A stretch of DNA of 64,000 bases from Loktanella sp. S4079 (GCF_000967725.1 NZ_JXYE01000001.1:1-64000); one strand, 5' to 3'; counted from the first letter of the stretch, positions 8,752 through 16,760 are shown. The notes: generated by a model from the letters alone, not told the origin. Made by a program: numbers and translations.

Positions 8752-9642
8752 TTAGCGTCCTTTCAGCATCTTAAAGGCATCGCCAAAGGCCTCTACTGCG
8801 TTGGCAGGCAATACGATTGTTTGGTTTCCTTGCTTTGACGCGACCTGTTGAAAGGCTTCAACCTGCTTAAGGGCAACTTGGTATTGCGCAGCCTCTAGGC
8901 CATTTTCAGCAATCGCAACCGCAACAACCTGCGTTGCATATGCTTCGGCATCCGCGCGCACGCGGCGGGCTTCGGCTTCTTGTTTGGCTGAATATAGCTC
9001 TGCCTCGGCCTGCAACTCGACGGCACGTTTCTTACCTTCGGCTTCGGTCACTTGCGCGCGGCGGGCACGCTCTGCGTTCAACTGCTGCAACATCGCGGCA
9101 CGGGTCGCATTATCAAGATTAACATCCAGAATCTCTGCGCGGGTGACTTCGATCCCCCAATCATCGACCTGCTGCGCGACCTGCGCACGCACCGCGTCAA
9201 TCAGCGTAGACCGGTTGGCTTGTACCTGATCCAATTCCATCCGGCCAATTTCAGACCGGACGATGCCGGCGACTGTAGTAGAAATCGCGCCATCTACATC
9301 ACGAATACGGTAAACCGTCTTTTCCGGTTCGATAATGCGGTAAAACACCGACGTTTCGACCTGTACTAATACGTTGTCCGATGTGATCGCATCCTGTGTC
9401 GATGCAGGCAGCTGCCGCTCAAGGATCGACACCTTATGGCGTACGCGGTCAAGGAACGGCACAATAAAATTGATCCCAGGCCCAAGCACAGAACGCAACC
9501 GGCCCAGCCGCTCAACGACATATTTCTGCGATTGCGGGACAATTCGTACACCTGCCAGAATACAAACGATGACAAAGAGCGCCAATAGCGACAATAGCAA
9601 GTTTTTTCCTACAAATTCCTCGATCAATTTTTCTGCGTTCAT
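8752..9642 (-). CDS. SPFH/band-7 membrane protein (QmcA/stomatin-like)
   Basis: A 296-residue membrane-anchored scaffolding protein. An N-terminal hydrophobic helix (LLLSLLALFVIVCILAGV) is followed by the SPFH domain, with VERLGR, the prohibitin-like VLGPGINFIVPF and TSDNVLVQVE. A long Ala/Glu/Arg-rich helical region follows (about 170-250) and drives oligomerisation. Proteins of this type form large assemblies in the inner membrane that modulate proteases. It is upstream of and coupled to the NfeD gene. The second of two close in-frame ATGs is chosen because GAGG is ten bases away from it but only one base from the first. Confidence 0.92.
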   Translation of the reverse strand: MNAEKLIEEFVGKNLLLSLLALFVIVCILAGVRIVPQSQKYVVERLGRLRSVLGPGINFIVPFLDRVRHKVSILERQLPASTQDAITSDNVLVQVETSVFYRIIEPEKTVYRIRDVDGAISTTVAGIVRSEIGRMELDQVQANRSTLIDAVRAQVAQQVDDWGIEVTRAEILDVNLDNATRAAMLQQLNAERARRAQVTEAEGKKRAVELQAEAELYSAKQEAEARRVRADAEAYATQVVAVAIAENGLEAAQYQVALKQVEAFQQVASKQGNQTIVLPANAVEAFGDAFKMLKGR

Positions 9643-9684
9643 GTAATCCATTCCTCGTTGTTATGAGAAAGAGATAAACACTCA

Positions 9685-10935
9685 CTAAGCCGATTTCAAT
9701 GTATGCTGTTGTATACCATGCACTTTTTGGGACCGCATACGTTGATCAACCGCGTCCCCAACCAGTGTCGCAGTCGCAGCAGATAGCGTCCAACCCAAAT
9801 GCCCGTGCCCGGTATTATAGAACACCCGCGCGTGCCGCCCGTTGCCGACCTTGGGCATCATATTTGGCATCATGGGGCGCAGCCCAGCCCATGGCACGCA
9901 GCTTTCTGTGCTGACTTTTGGGAAATGCTTTTCGCACCAATCAACCAAAGGCTTCACCCGATCGGCGCGAATGTCGCGGTTGATCCCATTGAATTCGGCT
10001 GTGCCCGCAATGCGGAACCGATCCACCCCCAAACGTGAAGTCACAATCTTCGCTTTGTCATCCAGCAATGAAACGGTTGGGGCGCCGTCTTGCGATTGCT
10101 GATCACGCAAATTCACTGTGATTGAATAACCTTTCACTGGATAGATATTCACCCGATCACCCAGCATTCGTGCAAACCCTCGCGACGCAACACCTGCCGA
10201 TACAACGATGCCGTCAAAGCGACCTTCCGTAGACGTACGCACAGTAACACCGTCATCATCTGCCGACACCTGCTGCACGTCTTCACCCAGCACAAAATTG
10301 ACACCTTGCGTCTCGAGCCACTTAGCGAGCCCAACAGTGAATTTATGAATGTCACCAGTGCTATCGCTTTCGGTCCAAAATCCACCCAAGATATCGCCGC
10401 GCAGATTTGGCTCTTTGGCAAAGACTTCTTCGGGGGTTAGTTCATTGCGCTGTAAACCACCCTGCGCCAGCAAATCATTTACACGGCGCGCGTGATCCAG
10501 ATCTTTTTGCGTCTGATAAAAATGCAAAATGCCCGCAGGCGTGAAATCAAAGTCGATCCCGGCGGTTTCAGCCATTTCCGCCAATCCGGCACGTGCGGTC
10601 ACAGCCAGTCTTGTCGTTTCAATCGTATTCACCTTGTAGCGTGGAATATTCGCTAGGAATTCCGCCATCCAGCTGGCTTTGTGCCATGTCGGGCGCGGAT
10701 TAACACACAGCGGCGCATCGCCTTGCAGCATCCATTTGATCCCCTTGATCACCGTAGACCACTGGTTCCAAACCTCCGCGTTCGAGGCACTCAGCTGCCC
10801 ACCATTGGCAAAGCTGGTTTCCATCGCAGCATACCGGTGGCGGTCAAAAACTGTCACCTCATATCCACGTTTCATCAAAGTGTAAGCAGTCGTTACACCA
10901 GTAATCCCGGCACCCAGTACAGCAATCGAAGGCAA
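9685..10935 (-). CDS. dadA: D-amino acid dehydrogenase (DadA-type FAD oxidoreductase)
   Basis: A 416-residue FAD-dependent enzyme of the glycine/D-amino-acid oxidase family that oxidises amino acids to oxo acids and passes electrons to the respiratory chain. The dinucleotide fold is at the very N-terminus: VLGAGITGVTTAYTL with G-x-G-x-x-G. FANGGQLSASNAEVWNQW follows, as in DadA, and GHGHLGWTLSAATA closes the FAD site near residue 385. The leader contains a tandem glycine riboswitch, so expression should respond to glycine. That may mean the real substrate set includes glycine or that the gene serves glycine disposal. No partner racemase gene is adjacent. Confidence 0.92.
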   Translation of the reverse strand: MPSIAVLGAGITGVTTAYTLMKRGYEVTVFDRHRYAAMETSFANGGQLSASNAEVWNQWSTVIKGIKWMLQGDAPLCVNPRPTWHKASWMAEFLANIPRYKVNTIETTRLAVTARAGLAEMAETAGIDFDFTPAGILHFYQTQKDLDHARRVNDLLAQGGLQRNELTPEEVFAKEPNLRGDILGGFWTESDSTGDIHKFTVGLAKWLETQGVNFVLGEDVQQVSADDDGVTVRTSTEGRFDGIVVSAGVASRGFARMLGDRVNIYPVKGYSITVNLRDQQSQDGAPTVSLLDDKAKIVTSRLGVDRFRIAGTAEFNGINRDIRADRVKPLVDWCEKHFPKVSTESCVPWAGLRPMMPNMMPKVGNGRHARVFYNTGHGHLGWTLSAATATLVGDAVDQRMRSQKVHGIQQHTLKSA

Positions 10936-10959
10936 GGCATTTCTCCGCCAATGGCGCTC

Positions 10960-11142
10960 GCGCGCGTCGCCCCCACCGTCACTGGGCCTGAGAGATTCAC
11001 CGCGTACGGCTTGCTCCTTCGGCGGGCATCTGCTGCCTCTCTCCGGTGTTTTGCACGCCTGCCGGTCCCTGATGCCTGAGAGTTACCGGGGCGGTTGCTC
11101 CTTCGGCGACGGACCCATCCGTTCTCTCCCGGCGGACGTGTT
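10960..11142 (-). promoter_or_regulatory. Tandem glycine riboswitch upstream of dadA
   Basis: Read on the minus strand, the leader holds two aptamers in series. Each has the hallmark GGGAGAG or GGAGAGA opening, a conserved CCGAAGGAGCAA core, and a closing CTCAGGC (ACTCTCAGGC in the first, TCTCTCAGGC in the second). A short linker separates them, as in cooperative tandem glycine riboswitches. The second aptamer ends about 25-40 bases before the dadA start, so the switch could act on translation or on transcription. No separate terminator is obvious between it and the gene. Confidence 0.95.
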
Positions 11143-11202
11143 TCCTATACGAAACTCATAGCGCAAAAAAGAAATATTGCAATCAAATTTCCTGCATAAT
11201 GA

Positions 11203-11436
11203 TTATGCCAATCGCTGAATTACAAAAGGTATGCGCGATCCGGGCCATATCAACACGCAGTTCATCCGCAAGCTTAAAAACCATAGCTCGCCGCCACTGT
11301 TACAATAATTGCTGAAACTTGTCGTGAGCCTAGCTAAATGTAATTGACACCAAATTTGCCACACAAATTCTTTACGAGATTGCCAATTTTTTGATGGTCT
11401 ATTCGGAACGAACCTTGGCTTCTGGACTTTACTCAT
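11203..11436 (-). pseudogene. Weak reading frame downstream of arfB, possible integrase remnant
   Basis: A 77-codon frame overlaps the arfB stop by eight bases (ATGAGTAA). Its middle, SRKEFVWQIWCQLHLAR, distantly recalls the start of short tyrosine-recombinase proteins (a VWAIRxxL-type segment), but the expected RDLALFNLAIDSKLRGCD block does not follow in any frame. The rest has the look of non-coding sequence. I record it only as a possible degraded remnant. Confidence 0.2.
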
Positions 11437-11842
11437 CAACCTTCCCCCGCAACGCCTTCACCTCACTCCGCGCTTTCTTCCCTGCGAGTCTGCGTTTGAC
11501 GGACCCATAGGTCGGTTTGGTGGCGATGCGGCGTTTGGGCCGCTCGGTTGCTTTTAGGATCAATTCGGCCAAACGGTCCCGTGCGATTTCGCGGTTGCGG
11601 GCTTGGGACCGGGTTTCTTGCACAAAGATCACAATCGCCCCGTCTTTCGTCCACCGTTGCCCCGCCAACCGCCGCAGTCGGTTTTTCACAGGGTCCGGCA
11701 GGTTAGGTGACCGCGCCGCCTCGAACCGTAACTCGACCGCAGTGGAGACCTTGTTCACGTTCTGGCCGCCCGGCCCGGATGCGCGGGTAAAGCTTTCGGT
11801 CAGTTCCCAATCTGCAATTTCAATCTGATCGTTGACCCGCAT
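11429..11842 (-). CDS. arfB: ArfB-type alternative ribosome-rescue peptidyl-tRNA hydrolase
   Basis: A 137-residue class I release-factor-like protein that hydrolyses peptidyl-tRNA on ribosomes stalled at mRNA ends. The GGQ catalytic loop is intact (SGPGGQNVNKVSTAVEL near residue 24). It is followed by the compact domain and a basic tail (KPTYGSVKRRLAGKKARSEV) that enters the empty mRNA channel. Length matches ArfB/YaeJ and not full release factors. The gene stands alone. Its last 286 bases are duplicated in inverted orientation at 30459-30744, where the GGQ part is missing. Confidence 0.95.
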   Translation of the reverse strand: MRVNDQIEIADWELTESFTRASGPGGQNVNKVSTAVELRFEAARSPNLPDPVKNRLRRLAGQRWTKDGAIVIFVQETRSQARNREIARDRLAELILKATERPKRRIATKPTYGSVKRRLAGKKARSEVKALRGKVDE

Positions 11843-11960
11843 GGCCCCCTCGCTTTGTTCAAAATACTCCCGCCGGAGGCGATCAAATTTCTAGAAATTT
11901 GATCTTTTGCACCGATATACGCGATGTCCTTGATAAAATCACACCATGCATATCGACAGC

Positions 11961-11995
11961 TAAAAAGGGCTACCCCGGCGATGGGATAGCCCTTT
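11961..11995 (-). terminator. Intrinsic terminator of the short unit at 12.1 kb
   Basis: On the minus strand AAAGGGCTA pairs with TAGCCCTTT around a GC-rich loop that can pair further, followed by TTTTT. It ends transcription coming from the 12.1 kb region. Confidence 0.85.
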
Positions 11996-12059
11996 CCTGA
12001 ATTACGGAGGTGGTTCGGTTAGGTTCCCCACCTTGGGTCTACTTCAGCCAAGGGCTGCC

Positions 12060-12116
12060 CTAGCTGTGTACCCCCCAAGTTGTCCCGTCACACTTCTCCA
12101 ATACCTCATGATGCAC
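12060..12116 (-). CDS. Possible 18-residue leader peptide
   Basis: A GTG codon lies seven bases after the AGGAGG element and opens an 18-codon frame, VHHEVLEKCDGTTWGVHS, that ends in TAG. An alternative ATG 14 bases from the same element opens a 21-codon frame (12109-12044, beginning MRYWRSVTGQLGG) in another phase. The unusually strong ribosome-binding site argues that something is translated here, but I cannot tell which frame. Confidence 0.35.
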   Translation of the reverse strand: MHHEVLEKCDGTTWGVHS

Positions 12117-12204
12117 TGGATCACCTCCTTTCAATATGTTTCGCCTACTGAAAGCTTTGCACAGATTTGGTATATTTCAAGTAAAAATACACCACAGGTC
12201 GCGT

Positions 12205-12834
12205 TTATGTGTTTGACTGCGTGATCCGCCCAACAATGATGCGAAATGGCACCAAAGCAAGCAGAGCGATAGTCAATTTCACACCCCAGTCTGCTACAGC
12301 CAGCGAAACCCAAAGGGGAACCAGCGGCCCAGCGTTCAAAAATGGCACGGCATCTTGAGCCCACATAATCTGGTCCGCTGCTGTTGCACTGAGCCCATTT
12401 AGGGCCGCAGCAAAGGCAATGGAAAAGAAGATTGCGGTATCAACCGTTGAACTGACCAAGGTGCTACCGAGTGGTGCTTTCCACCACGAACCGGCACGCA
12501 ATCGGTTGAACACCGCGATATCCAGCAGCTGCGCGATAATGAACGCGGTAGCCGAAGCGATGGCGACCCGTACAGGCACGGCGGGTCCGAACTCAAGCAT
12601 GATTTGCGAGCCAACAAGGCTACAAATGATCCCGACTATAAGCCCAACAAAGACCACTTTGCGTGCTGCGGTGACCCCGTAAACGCGGTTCATCACGTCT
12701 GTCACTAAGAAAGCCAACGGGTAAGTAAATGCCCCCCATGTCAGCAAACCGTCGAGGATGAGGAATTGCACAAGGATGTTTGATGCCACAACAATTGTGG
12801 CCATGGCGATAACGCCGGGAAGGATGCGTGTCAT
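12205..12834 (-). CDS. yhhQ: Queuosine precursor transporter (YhhQ/VUT family)
   Basis: A 209-residue inner-membrane protein that imports queuosine precursors such as preQ0/preQ1 for tRNA modification. It shows about six hydrophobic helices and the family-typical early block LTWGAFTYPLAFLVTDVMNRVYG with its acidic VTD, then IAQLLDIAVFNRLR and SSTVDTAIFFSIAF. The ATG at 12834 is chosen because homologues start shortly before the first helix; an in-frame TTG seven codons upstream is the alternative. It lies 85 bases downstream of the phytase-like gene on the same strand. I found no preQ1 riboswitch in front of it. Confidence 0.9.
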   Translation of the reverse strand: MTRILPGVIAMATIVVASNILVQFLILDGLLTWGAFTYPLAFLVTDVMNRVYGVTAARKVVFVGLIVGIICSLVGSQIMLEFGPAVPVRVAIASATAFIIAQLLDIAVFNRLRAGSWWKAPLGSTLVSSTVDTAIFFSIAFAAALNGLSATAADQIMWAQDAVPFLNAGPLVPLWVSLAVADWGVKLTIALLALVPFRIIVGRITQSNT

Positions 12835-12919
12835 TTTAGGTTTCCGTTTTGACAAGGGTGCGGCACTTGGCCCCTTAGAATAGGGGACAAACCGCCTTAG
12901 CCTTGGCAGTGGCGTACTG

Positions 12920-13753
12920 TCAATCGTCGACCCGGTATTCCACGATTTCTGTTCGCTGCATCCAGCGGTAGTTGTCGTCAGAGATGAGCGTCATGCGCAA
13001 ACCATCAGGCGCACGCCAAACACTGATTCCTTCTAAATTGTCGTGACGAAAGGTTCGGGATTGCATCACGAGCTCTTCGTTTTCGCCGTTTATGTCAAAG
13101 CGACGTACACGGCTGCGAAATCCGATACCGGTAAAATCCCGCTCTAAAATGTAAAATCTGTTGTCAGGCCCGATGTCGGCACCAACAAGTAAAAATGCGC
13201 CGCGTCTTGGGATATCAAAAGGCTGGTCCCAGTTTTCATTTTCGAGCCGGTAGACAGGAAAGGGCCGATCTGCCCGGCCAGACCGTTCCGGGATTGTGTA
13301 GAGCGCATTATTTTGATCAATCGCGAGCGCTTCGAGCGATGAATTATTCTGAAGCGTGCTGAATTCAGGGTGAAAACTTAGCGCGTGCGAATTTTGAAGG
13401 TCTTGCTCGAACTGCCGGATACCGTGCACGCCTTCGTAAGAGACATAGACAGCGCCGTCTGACCCGACTGCGATGCCTTCGCTGTCTAACTGATCATCGG
13501 TTTCGATAATTTCGTGCAGGGCAACGTCACTGATCTGCGTAATCTGCCCTTGGTCGCGCTTTATGCGTGCTGTGACGATGGCGTTGCGGTCGCTAATGGC
13601 GATCAAACGGCTCCCATTACCAAGCACTTCGATTCCGGACAGTCCACCGAAGGCTGGGTGGTCATTTGTCCAATGATAACTTTGCAGCCAGACGGCCTCT
13701 GCCCACGCAGGCGCAGCGGCAAGGACTGCGAAAACGGATAGAATTTTATGCAC
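12920..13753 (-). CDS. Exported esterase-like/phytase-like beta-propeller protein
   Basis: A 277-residue periplasmic protein of the family annotated as esterase-like activity of phytase. A signal peptide (MHKILSVFAVLAAAPAWAEA) is followed by repeated beta-strand blocks with GLSGIEVLGNGSRLIAISD near residue 40, SEGIAVGSDGAVYVS near 92, LEALAID near 142 and DNLEGISVW near 245. These are the internal repeats of this propeller-like family. The substrate is unknown. The gene starts with GTG directly after the mepA stop codon, so it is coupled to mepA and may also act on the envelope. Confidence 0.82.
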   Translation of the reverse strand: MHKILSVFAVLAAAPAWAEAVWLQSYHWTNDHPAFGGLSGIEVLGNGSRLIAISDRNAIVTARIKRDQGQITQISDVALHEIIETDDQLDSEGIAVGSDGAVYVSYEGVHGIRQFEQDLQNSHALSFHPEFSTLQNNSSLEALAIDQNNALYTIPERSGRADRPFPVYRLENENWDQPFDIPRRGAFLLVGADIGPDNRFYILERDFTGIGFRSRVRRFDINGENEELVMQSRTFRHDNLEGISVWRAPDGLRMTLISDDNYRWMQRTEIVEYRVDD

Positions 13754-14653
13754 TTATTCTGCGTTCAAAACGCCCACGCATTGTCCCGGTAGATTTGCCA
13801 TTGTCAGCTCTGCCCTTGGTGCAGGTGGTGGCGCGTTAGGGTCTGGCGGCGGTGGGTTGAGAATGTTGTCGACCCAACGTTCTGCATCTGCGCAGCCATC
13901 ACCAGCCGGTGGTGGCGCCTGATTTGTGCAGCCAGTTGCGCCCTCGGGGCAGTTTAATCGCACATGGAAATGATAGTGATGCCCCCACCACGGGCGGATT
14001 TTGTTCAGCCAACTACGGTCACCCGTTGCACTATTGCACATTGCAACCTTCGCACCGGGAAACACGAAAATACGCGCAACACGCGGATCAGAGGCAGCAG
14101 CGCGCAAGATTGCTTCGTGCTGTGATGTCCATTTGTCGTTGGTGTAGGCCCCGCCATTACGGCGCATCGAAATCGACGAAATGCTCTCGCGCTCGGCCGC
14201 TGTCAGATTAAGCCGCTCGGGCGGCAGCATCCAAATATCAGCATCGAGACCGGTTTGGTGGCTGCGATGACCCGTCAGCATTGGGCCGCCGCGTGGTTGA
14301 CTCATGTCGCCGATGTACAGACCTTCCCATCCGGGCTGGGTTGCGGCAAAGCGGCTTAGGTCTTGGACAAAGTCCACAGTGATCGGTTGCGCCCAGTTCC
14401 GGTTTCGCGACAGGCGCATGGCCTGCCAAGTTGGTCCCGTTTCGGCCAGTTGCTCTGCCCCGGCCTGACAACCGCGTGCATACCCACCAAACGATTGCGA
14501 TGGCTGGCCAGAGCCTGATGGCATCGCACCAAACAGATGTTTTGCAACGCGGGTATCACCAGCATTTTGCGATGACACTGTCACGGTAGGTTCTTCGGTT
14601 TGGCAGGCGGCCAAACCAAAGGCGACTAATACTGCTGCGATTATGCGGACCAT
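13754..14653 (-). CDS. mepA: MepA, penicillin-insensitive murein endopeptidase
   Basis: A 299-residue LAS-type metallopeptidase that cuts D-Ala-meso-DAP cross-links in peptidoglycan. The N-terminus is a lipoprotein-like signal (AFGLAACQ). The zinc site appears as GHRSHQTGLDADIWM (His-x6-Asp) near residue 123 and GHHYHFHVRLNC (His-x-His) near residue 228. A proline-rich linker (NPPPPDPNAPPPAP) lies near the C-terminus. It sits between the MFS gene (13-base overlap upstream) and the phytase-like gene (abutting downstream), which suggests one operon. Confidence 0.93.
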   Translation of the reverse strand: MVRIIAAVLVAFGLAACQTEEPTVTVSSQNAGDTRVAKHLFGAMPSGSGQPSQSFGGYARGCQAGAEQLAETGPTWQAMRLSRNRNWAQPITVDFVQDLSRFAATQPGWEGLYIGDMSQPRGGPMLTGHRSHQTGLDADIWMLPPERLNLTAAERESISSISMRRNGGAYTNDKWTSQHEAILRAAASDPRVARIFVFPGAKVAMCNSATGDRSWLNKIRPWWGHHYHFHVRLNCPEGATGCTNQAPPPAGDGCADAERWVDNILNPPPPDPNAPPPAPRAELTMANLPGQCVGVLNAE

Positions 14654-16017
14654 TCTGCGCGCTCTCCGTCATTGTTAACCCAGCGTAGCAAGAAAAGCCC
14701 AAGGATGAACAGGAAAATAACGGGTGTAAAACCGATTTGAACGTTGCCAGAGAGCCAAGAAACCAAACCAATCAGCGCGGGCGCAAGGAACGCCGTCGCC
14801 TTGCCAGAGAGGGCAAACAGGCCAAATGCTTCGGCGGGGCGATCGGGGTGGCTGTGGTAGACCATCAATGAACGTGATGCGGCATAGACAGCACCACCAG
14901 CGCCACCGATCACAGCCCCGCAGACAAAGAAAATCACATCGGGCAGCGACGATTCAGCCGCCAGAGGGACGCCAAAGATCGCTTCGCGTGACATGCCAAC
15001 GATGATACATGACACTGCGATCATAGCCCAAACCGCCGTGATGATCACCGGCTTTGGACCGAATTTTTGATCGGCCAGCCCGCCAACCCACGTCGTGATT
15101 GCGGCTGCAATCGCAGCGATAACACCGAAGACGCCAATCTGTGTGATTTCCCAGCCCAGCACCAACTTTGCGTAGAATCCGCCATAAGCATAAAGCGCAT
15201 TCACCGCATCGCGATAGAACATCGAAGCAAGCAAGAAGCTCCGGAGGCTCCGGCGTTTGGCAACGTTTTTGAGCGTATCACCAAGGCTGCGCATTGTGCT
15301 GCGGATCGTCGCCCGTGCGGGCTGCGCCTGCGGTGTGTCACGGACCCACAAGAAGAACGGGATCATGAAAACAGCGTACCAAATCGCAATGAATGGCCCG
15401 ACGGCGCGCGTTCCTTCTTTTTCGGCAGCATTCAGGCCGAAGAGCGGGTCGCGCCCGATGAGTGTTTTGCCACTATCGCCATTCTCGGCCAGCAGCAAAA
15501 GAATGAGGATTAGCGCAAGCACACCACCCCAATACCCAAAGGCCGCGCCAGAGCCGGAAATGCGCCCAACCTGTTCGTCGTTGCCAAGGCTAGGCAGGAT
15601 CGCATTGGTAAAGTTCAGGGCAGATTCAGCAGCAATAAATCCGATAAAGAAAATCGCCATATACAGCCAGACAGAGCTGCTATCAGGCATCAACCCCCAG
15701 AGCGAAAACGCAGCGATCACGTAGATGACCGAAAATCCAGCGATCCATGGCAGTTTGCGGCCAGATTGGTCCGCGAATGCCCCTAGAAATGGGGCAGTGA
15801 GTGCAATGAATAAACCTGCGAAAACCTGGCCGGTCGACCAGATTGACTGCGCCTGTGCATTGGCTGTGTCGACGTCCAATCCACCGCTTTGTAGATAAGC
15901 CGTCGCGACAGAGGCAAAATAGGGCCCAAAGATAAAGGTCAATCCGAGCGTGTAATAGGGCTGGGATGCCCAATCAAAAGCCATCCAGCCCCAGATGCGT
16001 TTCTTTTCGGATATCAT
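14641..16017 (-). CDS. MFS transporter of the UMF1/vacuole effluxer (BtlA-like) type
   Basis: A 458-residue inner-membrane transporter with about twelve hydrophobic segments. The start KRIWGWMAFDWASQPYYTLGLTFIFGPYF and the later GGVYAASRSLMVYHSHPDRPAEAFGLFAL block are typical of the UMF1 branch of the major facilitator superfamily, whose bacterial members have few known substrates. It is the first gene of the apparent operon with mepA and the phytase-like gene. A role in recycling cell-wall or nutrient breakdown products would fit but is only inferred from that linkage. Confidence 0.85.
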   Translation of the reverse strand: MISEKKRIWGWMAFDWASQPYYTLGLTFIFGPYFASVATAYLQSGGLDVDTANAQAQSIWSTGQVFAGLFIALTAPFLGAFADQSGRKLPWIAGFSVIYVIAAFSLWGLMPDSSSVWLYMAIFFIGFIAAESALNFTNAILPSLGNDEQVGRISGSGAAFGYWGGVLALILILLLLAENGDSGKTLIGRDPLFGLNAAEKEGTRAVGPFIAIWYAVFMIPFFLWVRDTPQAQPARATIRSTMRSLGDTLKNVAKRRSLRSFLLASMFYRDAVNALYAYGGFYAKLVLGWEITQIGVFGVIAAIAAAITTWVGGLADQKFGPKPVIITAVWAMIAVSCIIVGMSREAIFGVPLAAESSLPDVIFFVCGAVIGGAGGAVYAASRSLMVYHSHPDRPAEAFGLFALSGKATAFLAPALIGLVSWLSGNVQIGFTPVIFLFILGLFLLRWVNNDGERAEWSA

Positions 16018-16080
16018 GCGCCTGTCCCTACGTAGTCTTTCGTCGGATAAGACACTGTAAGTTAGGCAAAAGGCAAGTCC

Positions 16081-16620
16081 TTAGGCACCGCTATCGGCGG
16101 GTGGCCATGGACGCGTGGCATCGGCATCGATCCAGTTTTTAATCCAATCAGGCAGCTCGGGCGAGGGCCCTTCGTAACCCAAGGCTTCGAATGCTTGCTG
16201 TGGGGGGACAATCCCGTCTTTGCTGGTCACAGCAGAGCGATACATGGCTTGCGCACAGCATTCATCCCCAATCCAGATAGATTGGTCGAGGTAAACAAAC
16301 CGATGATCCCAGCCTGCTGTCTTGCTCACGATGCGGAACTTTTTGAAGGGACGAATGCGTCGGCGATAACGGACAGAGACCCCCGCCATCGTCAGCCCCC
16401 AACGTTTTTCTTTGAGAACGTTCAGCAGCCCCACACGTGTCGCCAACCCAGTGCGCCCGATGTCGAATATCGTCAGAATGCGCCCGTTGTTCATTTCAAA
16501 GTAGGTATCAATATCCTGCGGCCAGCATCTGTGATGCGACACATGCGCCTCAAGCGGGTGCAGTTTAGGTGCTTTGCGATTGATAAGCAGTTCTTTAATA
16601 ATACGAACAACAGGATACAT
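16081..16620 (-). CDS. Acyl-CoA thioesterase, hotdog fold
   Basis: A 179-residue hotdog-fold protein of the 4-hydroxybenzoyl-CoA thioesterase-like group. The core reads CWPQDIDTYFEMNNGRILTIFDIGRTG near residue 33, with the acidic and asparagine residues where the family has DxxxHxNN. The expected catalytic His is replaced (FEMNNG), as often seen in this subgroup. It should hydrolyse acyl-CoA or acyl-phenylacetyl-type esters in the cytoplasm. The gene stands alone, divergent from yggT. A palindromic operator-like site (16661-16674) lies 41 bases upstream of its start. Confidence 0.8.
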   Translation of the reverse strand: MYPVVRIIKELLINRKAPKLHPLEAHVSHHRCWPQDIDTYFEMNNGRILTIFDIGRTGLATRVGLLNVLKEKRWGLTMAGVSVRYRRRIRPFKKFRIVSKTAGWDHRFVYLDQSIWIGDECCAQAMYRSAVTSKDGIVPPQQAFEALGYEGPSPELPDWIKNWIDADATRPWPPADSGA

Positions 16621-16660
16621 CGGCGCCTCGGGGTTGTTTCCCTCTAGGGATGATCCAGAC

Positions 16661-16674
16661 TGACGTTAACGTCA
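16661..16674. promoter_or_regulatory. Palindromic operator-like site, LiuR/MerR type
   Basis: TGACGTTAACGTCA is a perfect 14-base palindrome in the divergent region between the thioesterase gene and yggT. It closely resembles the sites I recall for LiuR-type MerR regulators of branched-chain amino acid and fatty acid breakdown. That would fit a thioesterase target, but no regulator gene is in the window. Confidence 0.5.
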
Positions 16675-16760
16675 ACTTTGACCTAAGGGAAACCATGGGC
16701 TTGTAGGACGCGTTCAGAGCGCTTAATTCATGGCAAACCAATCAAAAGGTCTGCAAGGCA

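Larger units (their letters stand above)
11961..12135 (-). ncRNA. Candidate short transcript with a perfect Shine-Dalgarno and its own complement
   Basis: Between yhhQ and arfB, the minus strand carries GAAAGGAGGTGATCC (around 12118-12132), a near-complete complement of the 16S rRNA 3' end. Near its 3' end it carries CACCTCC (12012-12006), a perfect 7-base complement of the GGAGGTG at 12128-12122. A terminator with a T-run follows. The transcript could therefore fold so that the 3' part hides the ribosome-binding site. Two short frames start after the Shine-Dalgarno (GTG at 12116, ATG at 12109). The exact 5' end is unknown; the promoter may be in the 3' end of yhhQ. I cannot match it to a named RNA family. 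Confidence 0.5.

Noticed and set aside
12113-12131. Plus-strand GCACTGGATCACCTCCTTTC looks like the 3' end of 16S rRNA
   Set aside because: No 16S sequence precedes it. The minus-strand reading as a strong Shine-Dalgarno before short frames and a terminator explains it better.
12835-12919. preQ1 riboswitch upstream of yhhQ
   Set aside because: There is only a small CCCCT/AGGGG-type hairpin; none of the conserved preQ1 aptamer sequence is present.
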